From contig NZ_JACWFG010000018.1 of assembly GCF_019749295.1 (NCBI RefSeq), forward strand, positions 113,890-177,889: 64,000 nt of DNA, given 5' to 3'. A program made the position numbers and the translations under genes. The DNA is from Neobacillus niacini (GTDB lineage Bacteria; Bacillota; Bacilli; Bacillales; Cytobacillaceae). Under the pieces are notes generated by a model, which had not been told where the DNA came from, made no database searches, and was given only the letters and a program-made list of their open reading frames with translations. Shown here piece by piece: positions 32,805 through 41,045 of this stretch (its first letter is position 1; every line of letters begins with the position of its first letter).

Positions 32805-33992
32805 ATGGCTTTGACACTTGATTCCTATTTGTCCTTAGTTCCTGTCGAAATCCGGAAAGATAAGAAACGGTTTATCATTGAAGATCAAATTTCAGGAGAC
32901 TTTTATGAAATGCCTGAGATTTGTATTGATGCAATCCAATTAATGAATCAGGGTGAGCAGTTAGGAAAGATTGAGCGTGAGCTAAAGGTTAAATACCCGC
33001 AGGAAGAGGTAGACCTTTTAATTTTTGCCGAACAACTAATCGAGTTGGATTTGATTGATAGTATTAATGGTACAAAAGTTAATAGGCAGGAAAAGCAAAA
33101 AGAAAAATTGGGATTTTTATGGATATCACCAAATTTTGGCAAGTTCTTTTTTAATAGAGTTACCTGCACTTTATATGCAGCATTATTTATTCTGAATATC
33201 GTTATTTTCATTCGTTATCCTTCATTATTTCCTCATCATGATGACATCTTTATTTTTGATATAATGGTCGTTAATGTACTTTTTTGGATGGTATTTACGT
33301 TCCTTTTTGTTCTAATACACGAGTTTGGTCATGTTTTGGCAATGAGAGCATTCAAGCTTCCGACTAAACTAGAGATTGGACACCGTTTATTTTTTGTTGT
33401 ACTTCTAACAGATATGTCATCTGTTTGGAAGCTAGCTCCAAAAGATAGAAATGTACTCTTTTTAGCAGGTCTATGTTTTGATACCGTTCTCCTCTTTATT
33501 TCTCTTGTTATTCAACTCATCCTCTCAGATGGCCAATGGTTACTCAGTGGTTTAATGCACCTAGCTGTTTTTGATATTGTATTAAGGATGTTGTTTCAAT
33601 GCTGCATCTATATGAAAACAGATCTATATTTTGTTTTTGAAAATATAACTGGCTGTTACAATCTGATGGAAAATGCTAAGCAAGCCATAAGGAAGAAATT
33701 TTCGTTTTTAAACTCAAACGCAACGGAGGAAGTTGTCTTTTCCGGTGAAAAAAAACCTGTTTTCTTATATTCGTTCTTTTATTTTCTAGGGGTTATCTTA
33801 ACGGTTGTACTCTATTTTATTTATTATATTCCAGAAATTATCTATGCAGCAAAGAAAATCCTCCCAGGATTTGTACAGCCGCCGACAAGCTTGATTTTCT
33901 GGGATGCCCTAGTCTTTTCATTACAGGTTAGTATTTTTATTGCCTTGCTTCTATATTCTTGGAGGAAAAAGTACCTTCTTAATAAAATGTGA
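32805..33992 (+). CDS. Membrane M50-type metalloprotease with PqqD-like N-terminal domain
   Basis: A 395-residue protein. Residues 10-85 resemble the PqqD/RRE fold that binds leader peptides (VEIRKDKKRFIIEDQISGDFYEM...EEVDLLIFAEQLIELDLI). About seven membrane spans follow, with the zinc motif HEFGH at 172-176, as in site-2-protease (M50) and peptide-processing relatives annotated as putative peptide zinc metalloproteases. The start is MALTLDSYLSLVP with a weak GGTG site. The adjacent 23-residue peptide is the obvious candidate substrate. A third metal ligand could be the Asp of LCFDTVLLF, but this is uncertain. Confidence 0.75.
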   Translation: MALTLDSYLSLVPVEIRKDKKRFIIEDQISGDFYEMPEICIDAIQLMNQGEQLGKIERELKVKYPQEEVDLLIFAEQLIELDLIDSINGTKVNRQEKQKEKLGFLWISPNFGKFFFNRVTCTLYAALFILNIVIFIRYPSLFPHHDDIFIFDIMVVNVLFWMVFTFLFVLIHEFGHVLAMRAFKLPTKLEIGHRLFFVVLLTDMSSVWKLAPKDRNVLFLAGLCFDTVLLFISLVIQLILSDGQWLLSGLMHLAVFDIVLRMLFQCCIYMKTDLYFVFENITGCYNLMENAKQAIRKKFSFLNSNATEEVVFSGEKKPVFLYSFFYFLGVILTVVLYFIYYIPEIIYAAKKILPGFVQPPTSLIFWDALVFSLQVSIFIALLLYSWRKKYLLNKM

Positions 33993-34020
33993 CAAAGATT
34001 TGTCTAAATCGAATATTTTA

Positions 34021-34056
34021 AGGGTTTTTTCCCCGAGAGATGGGGGAGTTCCCCTA
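34021..34056 (+). promoter_or_regulatory. Two G/C palindromes, candidate NreC activator sites
   Basis: AGGGTTTTTTCCCC (34021-34034) and TGGGGGAGTTCCCCTA (34041-34056) have centres about 21 bp apart, two helical turns. The second ends 2 bp before the -35 box. They resemble the TAGGGN4CCCTA element reported for staphylococcal NreC but with wider spacing. An NreC-like regulator is encoded in the operon (39915-40565). Confidence 0.5.
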
Positions 34057-34058
34057 TA

Positions 34059-34086
34059 TTGATAACACTAACGATTTTCTTACAAT
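34059..34086 (+). promoter_or_regulatory. Promoter of the nitrate-reductase operon
   Basis: TTGATA (34059-34064), a 16-nt spacer and TACAAT (34081-34086) predict a start near 34093. This lies within the stem of the terminator hairpin at 34062-34119, so transcripts begun here cannot form it. Confidence 0.65.
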
Positions 34087-34119
34087 TAGAGTAAGAAAAC
34101 TCGTTAGTGTTATTTTTTT
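34062..34119 (+). terminator. Long terminator hairpin overlapping the nitrate-operon promoter
   Basis: ATAACACTAACGATTTTCTTAC pairs with GTAAGAAAA-TCGTTAGTGTTAT over 22 bp with one bulged base and an AATTAGA loop, followed by TTTTTTT. It should stop transcription coming from the peptide/M50 operon just before the nitrate operon. Confidence 0.8.
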
Positions 34120-34132
34120 AGGAGGAGCTAAA

Positions 34133-35212
34133 ATGCAGACAAATACGCCATTAAATAAAAAATCGGATTCCATCAATAATGCATTTGCATCTAAGTTTGC
34201 TAAATCTATGTTTTTAACTGTTTCAGCGATTGTTGTTCTCTCTTTTATCGCAACTAGAATGTTCACACACGTTGATTTAAATTTGTATGGATATATGGTT
34301 GGGACGATTGTTTTTATCGGAGGCTTTTTCTACCGTTTTATTGCCTGGGGAGAAAGACCGCCAACCAAAATCTTTATTAAAAAAGGTCTAAAGCTTTTAA
34401 AAAGAAAAAGCACACCTAAAACGGCCGTCAATCATTTAGCTATTTACGACTTTATCAAAAATCGCGGGCTATACCGCTGGATACAGCATATTTTAATCGG
34501 CTGGGGCTGTGTTCTTGCTTGTTTAGTAACCTTTCCACTTGTATTTGGCTGGATGTACTTCACGATGGACGATATGGGACAATACACAATCGTGCTAATG
34601 GGCATGGATTTAATGACCGTGAAAGCAGATGGAATCATTGCCTGGTTCTCCTATAACGCCTTAAATATTTCTGCGGTTATGGTTATATCAGGTGTTTGTA
34701 TGGCCCTTTACCGTCGTTTGAAAAACATGCAGGCACGAGCAGAACAAAAGTTTATTTACGATTTCCTGCCGCTTTACTTATTGATCTTTATATCTGTAAC
34801 AGGACTTTTATTAACTGTTCAAAACGTATGGCTTCATGGCTGGATGCAGCCGCAAATGTCATTAATACATCAATTTTCTGTAATCGTAACATTAATATAT
34901 TTGCCATTCGGTAAACTTGCTCATATTCCTTTCCGTCCGGTAAGCGTCTTTGCAAGAAACTATCGTGAGCACTACGCTGAACAAGAAGAGAAAAAATGTA
35001 AGGTTTGCGGTGACCACTTCGTATCGGTCGAGCAATCAAATGATGTCATTCAAGTTTTGGGAGTAAATGCGATTGAATTTAATATGGAAGATGGCTTTAA
35101 CCTTGCTGAATTATGCCTCCCTTGCCGCAGAAAATATCGTATTTCAAGATTCTCAGGATTCGCAACACACCAGGTGAAAGTTAAGGAGGCAAACCAGAAT
35201 GCAAAGGGATAA
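34133..35212 (+). CDS. Membrane cytochrome b-like subunit of the nitrate-reductase operon
   Basis: A 359-residue membrane protein with about six spans and His residues suited to haem (WIQHILIGWG; NVWLHGW; SLIHQFSVIVTLIYLPFGKLAH). The C-terminal cytoplasmic tail has two Cys pairs (CKVCGDHF and CLPCRRKY) that could bind zinc or iron. I read it as the quinol-oxidising anchor, functionally like NarI, though it is longer. TTAGGAGGAG precedes the ATG; upstream frame extension runs into the terminator hairpin. The molybdoenzyme gene overlaps its end by 14 bp. Confidence 0.75.
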   Translation: MQTNTPLNKKSDSINNAFASKFAKSMFLTVSAIVVLSFIATRMFTHVDLNLYGYMVGTIVFIGGFFYRFIAWGERPPTKIFIKKGLKLLKRKSTPKTAVNHLAIYDFIKNRGLYRWIQHILIGWGCVLACLVTFPLVFGWMYFTMDDMGQYTIVLMGMDLMTVKADGIIAWFSYNALNISAVMVISGVCMALYRRLKNMQARAEQKFIYDFLPLYLLIFISVTGLLLTVQNVWLHGWMQPQMSLIHQFSVIVTLIYLPFGKLAHIPFRPVSVFARNYREHYAEQEEKKCKVCGDHFVSVEQSNDVIQVLGVNAIEFNMEDGFNLAELCLPCRRKYRISRFSGFATHQVKVKEANQNAKG

Positions 35213-37367
35213 GTTTTTTAAAGAAATTGAAAATGTTATTCATCCAAATGAAACGCTCGTAAAAACTCACTGCAGTTATTGCGGCATGCAATGCGGAATG
35301 AATTTACGTGTAAATACAAAGACCAATAAGATTATAGGAGTTGAGCCTCGTTATGATTGGCCGGTAACGGTTGGAAAAATGTGCCCAAAGGGAGTCACAG
35401 CATATCAGCAAACCAATCATGATGATCGTATTCTAAAACCTTTGATCCGGGATGATGCTTCTCTAAAAGGAACGAAGGAAGGTTTTCGTGAAGCAACATG
35501 GGATGAAGCGTACAGCTTAATTGCTAAAAAGTTTGGAGAGCTTCAAGACAAATACGGTAAAGATACTTTGTCTGTTTTCAGCGGCGTTTCTATGACCAAT
35601 GAGAAATGTTATTTAACAGGAAAATTTGCAAGGGTAGCCCTGCAAACACGATATATCGATTATAATGGCCGTTTCTGTATGTCGAGTGCTGCGGGTGGTT
35701 TCTTGCGCTCATTTGGTGTTGACCGCGGTTCAACCTTGCCATGGACAGATCTTCATGAAACGGATTGTTTGTTCATTGCTGGAAGTAATACTGCTGAATG
35801 TCATCCAACATCAATGTTTAGAGTTTGGGCGGTACAGGAAAGAGGAGGCTATTTAATTGTTGCTGACCCTCGTGAAACACCAATTGCAAGAAGGGCCGAC
35901 GTTCACCTTGATTTAAGACCAGGAACAGACCTTGCACTTGCAAATGGAATCTTAAATCTATTAATTCAAAACGGGCATGCTGATGCGGAATTCGTTAACA
36001 ACCATACAAACGGATTTGAAGAAACAAAAGAATTAGTGAAAGAATTCACTCCAGAATATACAAGTGAGATTACAGGAGTAGCTCCTGAAAAAATTATTCG
36101 AGCAGCAGAGATTTATGGTAAAGCACCAAATGCTGTGGTAATGTTCGCCCGCGGTATCGAGCAGCAGCATAAAGGGGTAGACAATGTTTCTGCTTATACG
36201 AATATGGCTTTAGTAACAGGTAAAATTGGACGTCCAAAATCAGGTGTTGCGACATTTACTGGTCAAGGTAATGGGCAGGGCGGACGTGAGCATGGACAGA
36301 AGTCAGATTTACTGCCAGGCTATCGTAAAATCACAAATCCAAAGCATGTTGAAGAGGTTTGCCAGGTTTGGGGGATTACTCCTGAAGAAATGCCGCAGCC
36401 AGGTGTTTCCGCCTATGAAATGTTCGAATTAATGGAGCAAAAAACCATTCGTGCTATGTATCTGCTTTGTTCAAATCCTGCTGTATCGGCACCTAATTTG
36501 AACTTCGTTCGTAAAGCTATGAAAGGCTTAGACTTCATGGTTTGTGCAGACTTCTATCTATCAGAATCAGCAGAATTTGCTGATGTAATTCTTCCAACAG
36601 TAACTTGGTCAGAAGACGAAGGGACCGTTACGAACCTAGAGGGCAGGATTATTAAAATCAATAAAGCGCAAGAACCACTAGGTGAATCAAAGCCAGATTG
36701 GCAGATTCAAGCAGAGCTTGCTGAATATCTAGGAAGAGGAAAGTACTTCTCTCATCTGAAAACAGCAAGAGATGTTGCCGATGAGTTCCGTTTAGCTTCA
36801 AAAGGCGGCTATGCTGACTACTATGGTGCAACTTGGGATAAAATCGATAAGCAGGATGGGGTATTCTGGCCATGTAAAGATGAGAAGGATGAAGGAACAC
36901 CACATATGTTCTTAGATAAAAAGTTTTATCATCCAGACGGAAAGGCGAAAATTTGTGCACTGCCATACCGTCCGCCAGCAGAAGAGCCATGTGAAGAATA
37001 TCCGCTTCGTTTAACAACCGGACGGGTGGTTTACCATTACCTATCAGGTAACCAAACTCGCAGAATTCAGTTCCTGCGTGATATGTGTCCTGAACCTTAT
37101 GTGGAAGTTCACCCTGTGACAGCAGCAAAATACAACATTGAACATGAAGAATACGTTCGCCTATTTACGAGAAGAGGCGAAGCTGAATATAAAGTGAAAA
37201 TCACGGAAGCTATCCGTAAAGATACTGTATTTGTGCCCTACCATTTTGGACACGATAAATCTATTAATCTCTTAACGATTGCTGCTCTTGATCCAATGTC
37301 AAGAATGCCGGAATTTAAAGCCTGCGCAGCACAGATTGAAAAACTAGAACTAAAGAAGGTGCAGTAA
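35199..37367 (+). CDS. Molybdopterin nitrate reductase catalytic subunit (NasC/NapA-like)
   Basis: A 722-residue bis-MGD molybdoenzyme. An N-terminal 4Fe-4S site is formed by C25, C28, C32 and C62 (CSYCGMQCGMNL...GKMCPKG). The likely Mo ligand is Cys160 in NGRFCMSSAAGG, as in Nas/Nap nitrate reductases, followed by AGSNTAECHP. The C-terminal domain has LTTGRVVYHYLSGNQTRR. There is no Tat signal, so it is probably cytoplasmic unless carried out with a partner. It sits with a cytochrome b, a 16-Cys FeS protein and a Rieske protein, which points to respiratory electron supply. GGAGG lies 9 nt before the ATG, inside the upstream gene. Formate dehydrogenase is the main alternative, but a Cys ligand and Nre neighbours favour nitrate. 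Confidence 0.85.
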   Translation: MQRDKFFKEIENVIHPNETLVKTHCSYCGMQCGMNLRVNTKTNKIIGVEPRYDWPVTVGKMCPKGVTAYQQTNHDDRILKPLIRDDASLKGTKEGFREATWDEAYSLIAKKFGELQDKYGKDTLSVFSGVSMTNEKCYLTGKFARVALQTRYIDYNGRFCMSSAAGGFLRSFGVDRGSTLPWTDLHETDCLFIAGSNTAECHPTSMFRVWAVQERGGYLIVADPRETPIARRADVHLDLRPGTDLALANGILNLLIQNGHADAEFVNNHTNGFEETKELVKEFTPEYTSEITGVAPEKIIRAAEIYGKAPNAVVMFARGIEQQHKGVDNVSAYTNMALVTGKIGRPKSGVATFTGQGNGQGGREHGQKSDLLPGYRKITNPKHVEEVCQVWGITPEEMPQPGVSAYEMFELMEQKTIRAMYLLCSNPAVSAPNLNFVRKAMKGLDFMVCADFYLSESAEFADVILPTVTWSEDEGTVTNLEGRIIKINKAQEPLGESKPDWQIQAELAEYLGRGKYFSHLKTARDVADEFRLASKGGYADYYGATWDKIDKQDGVFWPCKDEKDEGTPHMFLDKKFYHPDGKAKICALPYRPPAEEPCEEYPLRLTTGRVVYHYLSGNQTRRIQFLRDMCPEPYVEVHPVTAAKYNIEHEEYVRLFTRRGEAEYKVKITEAIRKDTVFVPYHFGHDKSINLLTIAALDPMSRMPEFKACAAQIEKLELKKVQ

Positions 37368-37928
37368 ATGAAAAAGAGGTTATATCTTGAACTTGAAAAC
37401 TGTATAGGCTGCCGCTCGTGTTTGGCTGCCTGCACACAGTGCGGCGGGCATGAGGAGCGTAACCGTAACTATGTATACGATGTTAACCCGCTTGTTAACC
37501 GTCAGACAATGCCTCTGATGTGCCTTCACTGTGTGAATCCAGCATGTGCGAGAAGCTGTCCGGCGCAAGCAATCCAAATTCATGAAACAGGAGCCGTTCT
37601 TTCGGCTCTTGTTGAAAAGTGCATTGGCTGTCAAAACTGTACCATTGCCTGCCCTTATGGAATTCCAAAGTTCGATACCGAGCAAAATCTAATGTATAAG
37701 TGCGATCTATGTATCGACCGTACAAAAGATGGGATCCCTCCGATGTGTGCAAGTGTATGTCCATCAAATACATTGCAATGGTTAACCGATGAGGAAATTG
37801 AAGCAAAACAAAAGCAATTTAATTTAGATAATGGTAAATGGGTTACAAGTATGCCTTACTTAGAAGGCGAAACCAATGTTAGAGTGAATCTCCCTGGAAT
37901 CCTGCAGGGTGTCACGAAATTGTTTTAG
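37368..37928 (+). CDS. 4Fe-4S electron-transfer subunit (DmsB/NarH-like)
   Basis: A 186-residue protein with 16 Cys in four ferredoxin-type motifs: CIGCRSCLAACTQC, CLHCVNPACARSCP, CIGCQNCTIACPYG and CDLCIDRT...CASVCP. It should hold four 4Fe-4S clusters and carry electrons between the cytochrome b and the molybdoenzyme. The ATG directly follows the TAA of the catalytic gene, and translation is probably coupled. No signal peptide is seen. Confidence 0.9.
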   Translation: MKKRLYLELENCIGCRSCLAACTQCGGHEERNRNYVYDVNPLVNRQTMPLMCLHCVNPACARSCPAQAIQIHETGAVLSALVEKCIGCQNCTIACPYGIPKFDTEQNLMYKCDLCIDRTKDGIPPMCASVCPSNTLQWLTDEEIEAKQKQFNLDNGKWVTSMPYLEGETNVRVNLPGILQGVTKLF

Positions 37929-37941
37929 GAGGGATTAACTC

Positions 37942-38466
37942 ATGACAGATAAAAATAATAAAATCCCGTTCAATGAAGATAACTATACACATAATATCAA
38001 TCGCAATAATGAAAGAAAACTTGACCGCCGAGGGTTTATGAAAACGTTAGTAGGAGCCGCCGGAGTATTCGCTGTATCATCTCTTCCTTGGGGAGTCTTG
38101 GCAGCGAAGGAGCTGAACGGATTAGGTGATAAAAAGTACCCTAAGCAAAAAATTACTGATGTAACATCTATACCAGTAGGTGATGCCGTAGATTTTCATT
38201 TTCCTGGTGAGCATGACAGTGCGATCCTAATTAGGCTTTCTGAAGAAAAGTATGTGGCCTATCAAAATGCCTGTACACATCTTCGCTGTCCGGTATTTTG
38301 GAAAAAGGAAGAGAAGGAAATGCTTTGCCCATGCCATCACGGGAAATTTGATGTTGAAACAGGAGCACCTACAGCTGGTCCTCCAAGACGCCCGCTCCCT
38401 GAGATTTATGTGAAAGTAGAAAACGGTTCTGTTTACGCCGTTGGGGTGAAACGTTATGAAGCGTAG
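37942..38466 (+). CDS. Rieske 2Fe-2S protein with Tat signal
   Basis: A 174-residue protein with a twin-arginine motif DRRGFMKTLVGAAG near residue 30 and a hydrophobic segment ending at WGVLAAKE, so it should be exported folded and probably stay membrane-anchored. The Rieske cluster motifs are CTHLRCP and CPCHHGKFD. A Tat-Rieske subunit is not part of classical Nar or Nas enzymes; it may take electrons from quinol on the outer face. AGGAGGG precedes the ATG. The next gene overlaps its end. Confidence 0.88.
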   Translation: MTDKNNKIPFNEDNYTHNINRNNERKLDRRGFMKTLVGAAGVFAVSSLPWGVLAAKELNGLGDKKYPKQKITDVTSIPVGDAVDFHFPGEHDSAILIRLSEEKYVAYQNACTHLRCPVFWKKEEKEMLCPCHHGKFDVETGAPTAGPPRRPLPEIYVKVENGSVYAVGVKRYEA

Positions 38467-38647
38467 TTACGTAAGTGTTGCACTCCTTTTAGCGGTATTA
38501 TTTATGAATATTATTGCAACACAATATATGGTTCACCAGTATTTTTATGAAAATTATACAAACACAATTGTTGCAGGTGTTATTAATATAATCCTGTTCC
38601 CTTTCGCATTCCTTATCTATAAAAAAGGTGTGAATACCAATGAATAG
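38456..38647 (+). CDS. Small two-span membrane protein of the nitrate operon
   Basis: A 63-residue protein with two hydrophobic spans (VALLLAVLFMNIIA; NTIVAGVINIILFPFAFLIYK). It overlaps the Rieske gene by 11 bp and the next gene by 8 bp. Not recognised as a known family. The tight overlaps and conserved spacing support it as a real part of the operon, perhaps an assembly or anchoring subunit. Confidence 0.7.
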   Translation: MKRSYVSVALLLAVLFMNIIATQYMVHQYFYENYTNTIVAGVINIILFPFAFLIYKKGVNTNE

Positions 38648-38951
38648 TGAAACGTATTTAGATTTTTGTTTTATACGAGAACAAACAGGTGAATTCTCTG
38701 CGGACATTGATGAATTATTGAAAAACCTGTTTGGGAAAAAGCGGCTGAACTGGTTCCTTGAAGAAAAGACAGTAGAGGGTGCTGAGATGGTCATTGCTGA
38801 AGTAAAAGGCATGAGTGATTGGGCCTCTGAAGAAGAAACTATTTTATTCATTGAGGAGCATGCAGATTCAAAGTTCTGGGAATACCTGCAGGGTTACAAG
38901 ATGTTCATCTATCCAGTGAAGAAAGGATGTAACAGCTGTGGCACCCATTAG
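38640..38951 (+). CDS. Hypothetical protein of the nitrate operon, 103 residues
   Basis: A soluble 103-residue protein, not recognised. It begins MNSETYLDFCFIREQTGEFS, is acidic and helical in the middle (SEEETILFIEEHADSKFWEYL), and ends with two Cys and a His (GCNSCGTH), suited to metal or cofactor contact. It occupies the operon place where NarJ/TorD chaperones often lie, but it is much shorter than NarJ. Both neighbouring genes overlap it. Confidence 0.65.
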   Translation: MNSETYLDFCFIREQTGEFSADIDELLKNLFGKKRLNWFLEEKTVEGAEMVIAEVKGMSDWASEEETILFIEEHADSKFWEYLQGYKMFIYPVKKGCNSCGTH

Positions 38952-39210
38952 TATTGATGAATTACAGAGATTTGTTGGGGAAACAATGGAAATATCTATT
39001 GAAGATAAGCAGGGTGGAGATCAGGCTCCAAAGATTAAAAAAACAATAAGGAAAATACAACTCTGTCCGGATCATACGCATATTCGTTTTTATTTTGATT
39101 CCGTGTATTTTTTAGCTGTTCCTCTTATCAGTAACATAAGTCAATCAGAGGTTAGTTTTTTCGCCTCTGACCTAGAAAGCGGATTAACCTATACATTTCA
39201 AACAGTTTAG
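38938..39210 (+). CDS. Hypothetical protein of the nitrate operon, 90 residues
   Basis: A 90-residue soluble protein beginning MAPISIDELQRFVGETMEIS with a GTG start and AAAGGA about 10 nt upstream. It is predicted to be mostly beta (IRFYFDSVYFLAVPLISN). Not recognised. It overlaps the preceding gene by 14 bp and is followed 30 bp later by the first histidine kinase, so it is cotranscribed with the Nre-type genes. Confidence 0.6.
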   Translation: MAPISIDELQRFVGETMEISIEDKQGGDQAPKIKKTIRKIQLCPDHTHIRFYFDSVYFLAVPLISNISQSEVSFFASDLESGLTYTFQTV

Positions 39211-39240
39211 ATTAAAGATAAAAGGTAACGGGGGTTAAGT

Positions 39241-39894
39241 ATGGAGCAGTCTGTCTCAAAGGAGCAAATTCGTTCTTATATTATTCAATCACAAGAGGAA
39301 GAGATTAAACGTATTTCGATGGAGCTGCACGAGGGTGTTGGACAAAATTTATTTAGTATTCTAACTGGATTACAATTTGTTGAAGCAGGATTAAGTGAGC
39401 ACCATTTGAAAAACTATTTACATGAAATGACTCAGTTGATTGAAAAGACGATACAAGAGATTCGATTGCTTTCAGTGGAGCTTCATCCCCCTTCCTTAAC
39501 TACACTTGGCTTACTGCCGGCAATAAAGAGCTATATAAAACTATATACCTCGACATTTGGAGTTCTTGTTGATTTAGAATCAATTGGGGAAGAGAAACCA
39601 ATCCAAGAGCAAAAAAGTGTTGCGGTTTTTCGCGTTTGTCAGGAAGCACTTACAAATATCGCTAAACATGCAGATACATCTAATGTAAAAATGCGTTTTG
39701 TGTGGAATGAAGAAACCTTAAAGATTACGATTGTTGATTTCGGCGGTGGATTTGTAACAGGTGAACTAGAAGAAACTTCTGTTACATTAGGAATTGCAGC
39801 CATGAAGGAAAGAATGCTTCTAACTGGCGGGCATTGTGTAATATCCTCTAAAATAGGAGAAGGTACATCTGTTGAAATATCTCTTCCTTTATAG
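39241..39894 (+). CDS. Cytoplasmic histidine kinase, short HisKA_3 type
   Basis: A 217-residue kinase with no sensor domain. The dimerisation/phosphorylation segment is RISMELHEGVGQNLFSIL (His30) and the ATPase part has CQEALTNIAKHADTSNV and FGGGFVTGE. It belongs to the NarL-type kinase group that pairs with LuxR-HTH regulators. The companion at 41046 has a PAS domain and the same core, so the cluster has two kinases for one regulator. GGGGG precedes the ATG. Confidence 0.88.
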   Translation: MEQSVSKEQIRSYIIQSQEEEIKRISMELHEGVGQNLFSILTGLQFVEAGLSEHHLKNYLHEMTQLIEKTIQEIRLLSVELHPPSLTTLGLLPAIKSYIKLYTSTFGVLVDLESIGEEKPIQEQKSVAVFRVCQEALTNIAKHADTSNVKMRFVWNEETLKITIVDFGGGFVTGELEETSVTLGIAAMKERMLLTGGHCVISSKIGEGTSVEISLPL

Positions 39895-39914
39895 GAAGGG
39901 AAGGAGAGTTAAAA

Positions 39915-40565
39915 TTGATTAAAATCCTATTAGTTGATGATCATGCCGTTGTAAGAATGGGTCTTACAATGCTGTTAAATTCTAATCCCGAAATGCAAGT
40001 AATTGGTGAAGCTTCAGAAGGCAATGAAGGCATAAAAAAAGCCATGAAGCTTAAACCAGATGTTGTCGTCATGGATTTAAGCATGCCTCATGGCAAAGAT
40101 GGATTATCAGCAACATCCGAATTAAAAAAACTAATGCCCAATGTAAATATCCTAATTCTAACGATGCACGATGATGAAGAATACCTTTTCAGAGCTATTC
40201 AAGCCGGGGCATCCGGGTGTATTTTAAAAAGCGCACCGCATGATGAGCTTATGTCAGCCATTGAGTCTGTCTCGTTGGGAAATGCTTATCTCCATCCAGC
40301 CGCCACTAAAAGATTAATGGAAGAATACTTGGGGAGTATTAAAGATAGCCAAGATACCTACCATCTATTATCTGAACGAGAGAAAGAAGTTCTCACGCTT
40401 GTGGCTAAAGGCTATGCAAATAAAGAAATTGCCGAGCAATTGGTTATCAGCGTAAAAACGGTAGAAACTCATAAAGGTAACTTAATGGAAAAACTACAAA
40501 TGAAGACAAGACCAGAATTGGTTGAATATGCGGTTAAAAAGGGTTTGCTAGGTTATGGAATATAA
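39915..40565 (+). CDS. nreC: NreC-like response regulator (NarL family)
   Basis: A 216-residue regulator. The receiver domain has DD at 8-9, phospho-accepting Asp54 (VVVMDLSMPHG) and Lys in ILKSAP. The LuxR-type helix-turn-helix is LSEREKEVLTLVAKGYANKEIAEQLVISVKTVETHKGNLM. It closely resembles staphylococcal NreC, which activates nitrate and nitrite reductase genes in low oxygen with nitrate. The start is TTG with AAGGAGAG about 6 nt upstream. Likely targets are the two palindromes at 34021-34056 at the head of its own operon. Confidence 0.88.
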   Translation: MIKILLVDDHAVVRMGLTMLLNSNPEMQVIGEASEGNEGIKKAMKLKPDVVVMDLSMPHGKDGLSATSELKKLMPNVNILILTMHDDEEYLFRAIQAGASGCILKSAPHDELMSAIESVSLGNAYLHPAATKRLMEEYLGSIKDSQDTYHLLSEREKEVLTLVAKGYANKEIAEQLVISVKTVETHKGNLMEKLQMKTRPELVEYAVKKGLLGYGI

Positions 40566-40574
40566 GGAGAATAC

Positions 40575-41042
40575 TTGAGTATGACGGAAATAAGAGAAAA
40601 TCATGGTGTTATGGCAGTTTGTGATCAGCTGCTTGAGGAAGTTGGTTGTGATTTCGTTGCCCTTGCTCTTCAAAATGAAGTAGGGCCAGACGTACGCTGG
40701 CACTATGCATCAGGTAACCTTAATGATAAATATAATAGAATAACCGTCCGTTTTGGAAAAGGAATCGCTGGAAAAATCATTTCAAGCGGCAGTCCAATGA
40801 TGATGAGCGACTTTCCGAATGAAATTTATGGAAAAGTTACAGACCATCCTATTATGCTTGCTGAAAAACTGGTTTCCTGCTATGCAGTCCCATTATTTTT
40901 CAATACCTCTCCAAAAGGTGTATTACTCGTTGGAAAAAGGGTCTCATACTCGTTTCCTGAACAGGTGCAGGAAAAGGTGAAAGAGTCGGCAAAAACGCTT
41001 GAGCAGCTCTTAAGAAGTCACATCTTAGGCGGAGGGGCTTAA
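40575..41042 (+). CDS. nreA: GAF-domain nitrate receptor (NreA-like)
   Basis: A 155-residue single GAF domain: ALQNEVGPDVRWHYASGNLNDKYNRI, FGKGIAGKIISSGSPMMMSDFP and CYAVPLFFNTSPKGVLLVGKR. The length and layout match NreA, which binds nitrate and restrains the NreB kinase. AAGGAG lies 5 nt before a TTG start; an in-frame ATG at 40581 is an alternative. It lies directly before the PAS kinase, as expected for NreA-NreB coupling. Confidence 0.82.
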   Translation: MSMTEIRENHGVMAVCDQLLEEVGCDFVALALQNEVGPDVRWHYASGNLNDKYNRITVRFGKGIAGKIISSGSPMMMSDFPNEIYGKVTDHPIMLAEKLVSCYAVPLFFNTSPKGVLLVGKRVSYSFPEQVQEKVKESAKTLEQLLRSHILGGGA

Positions 41043-41045
41043 GTC

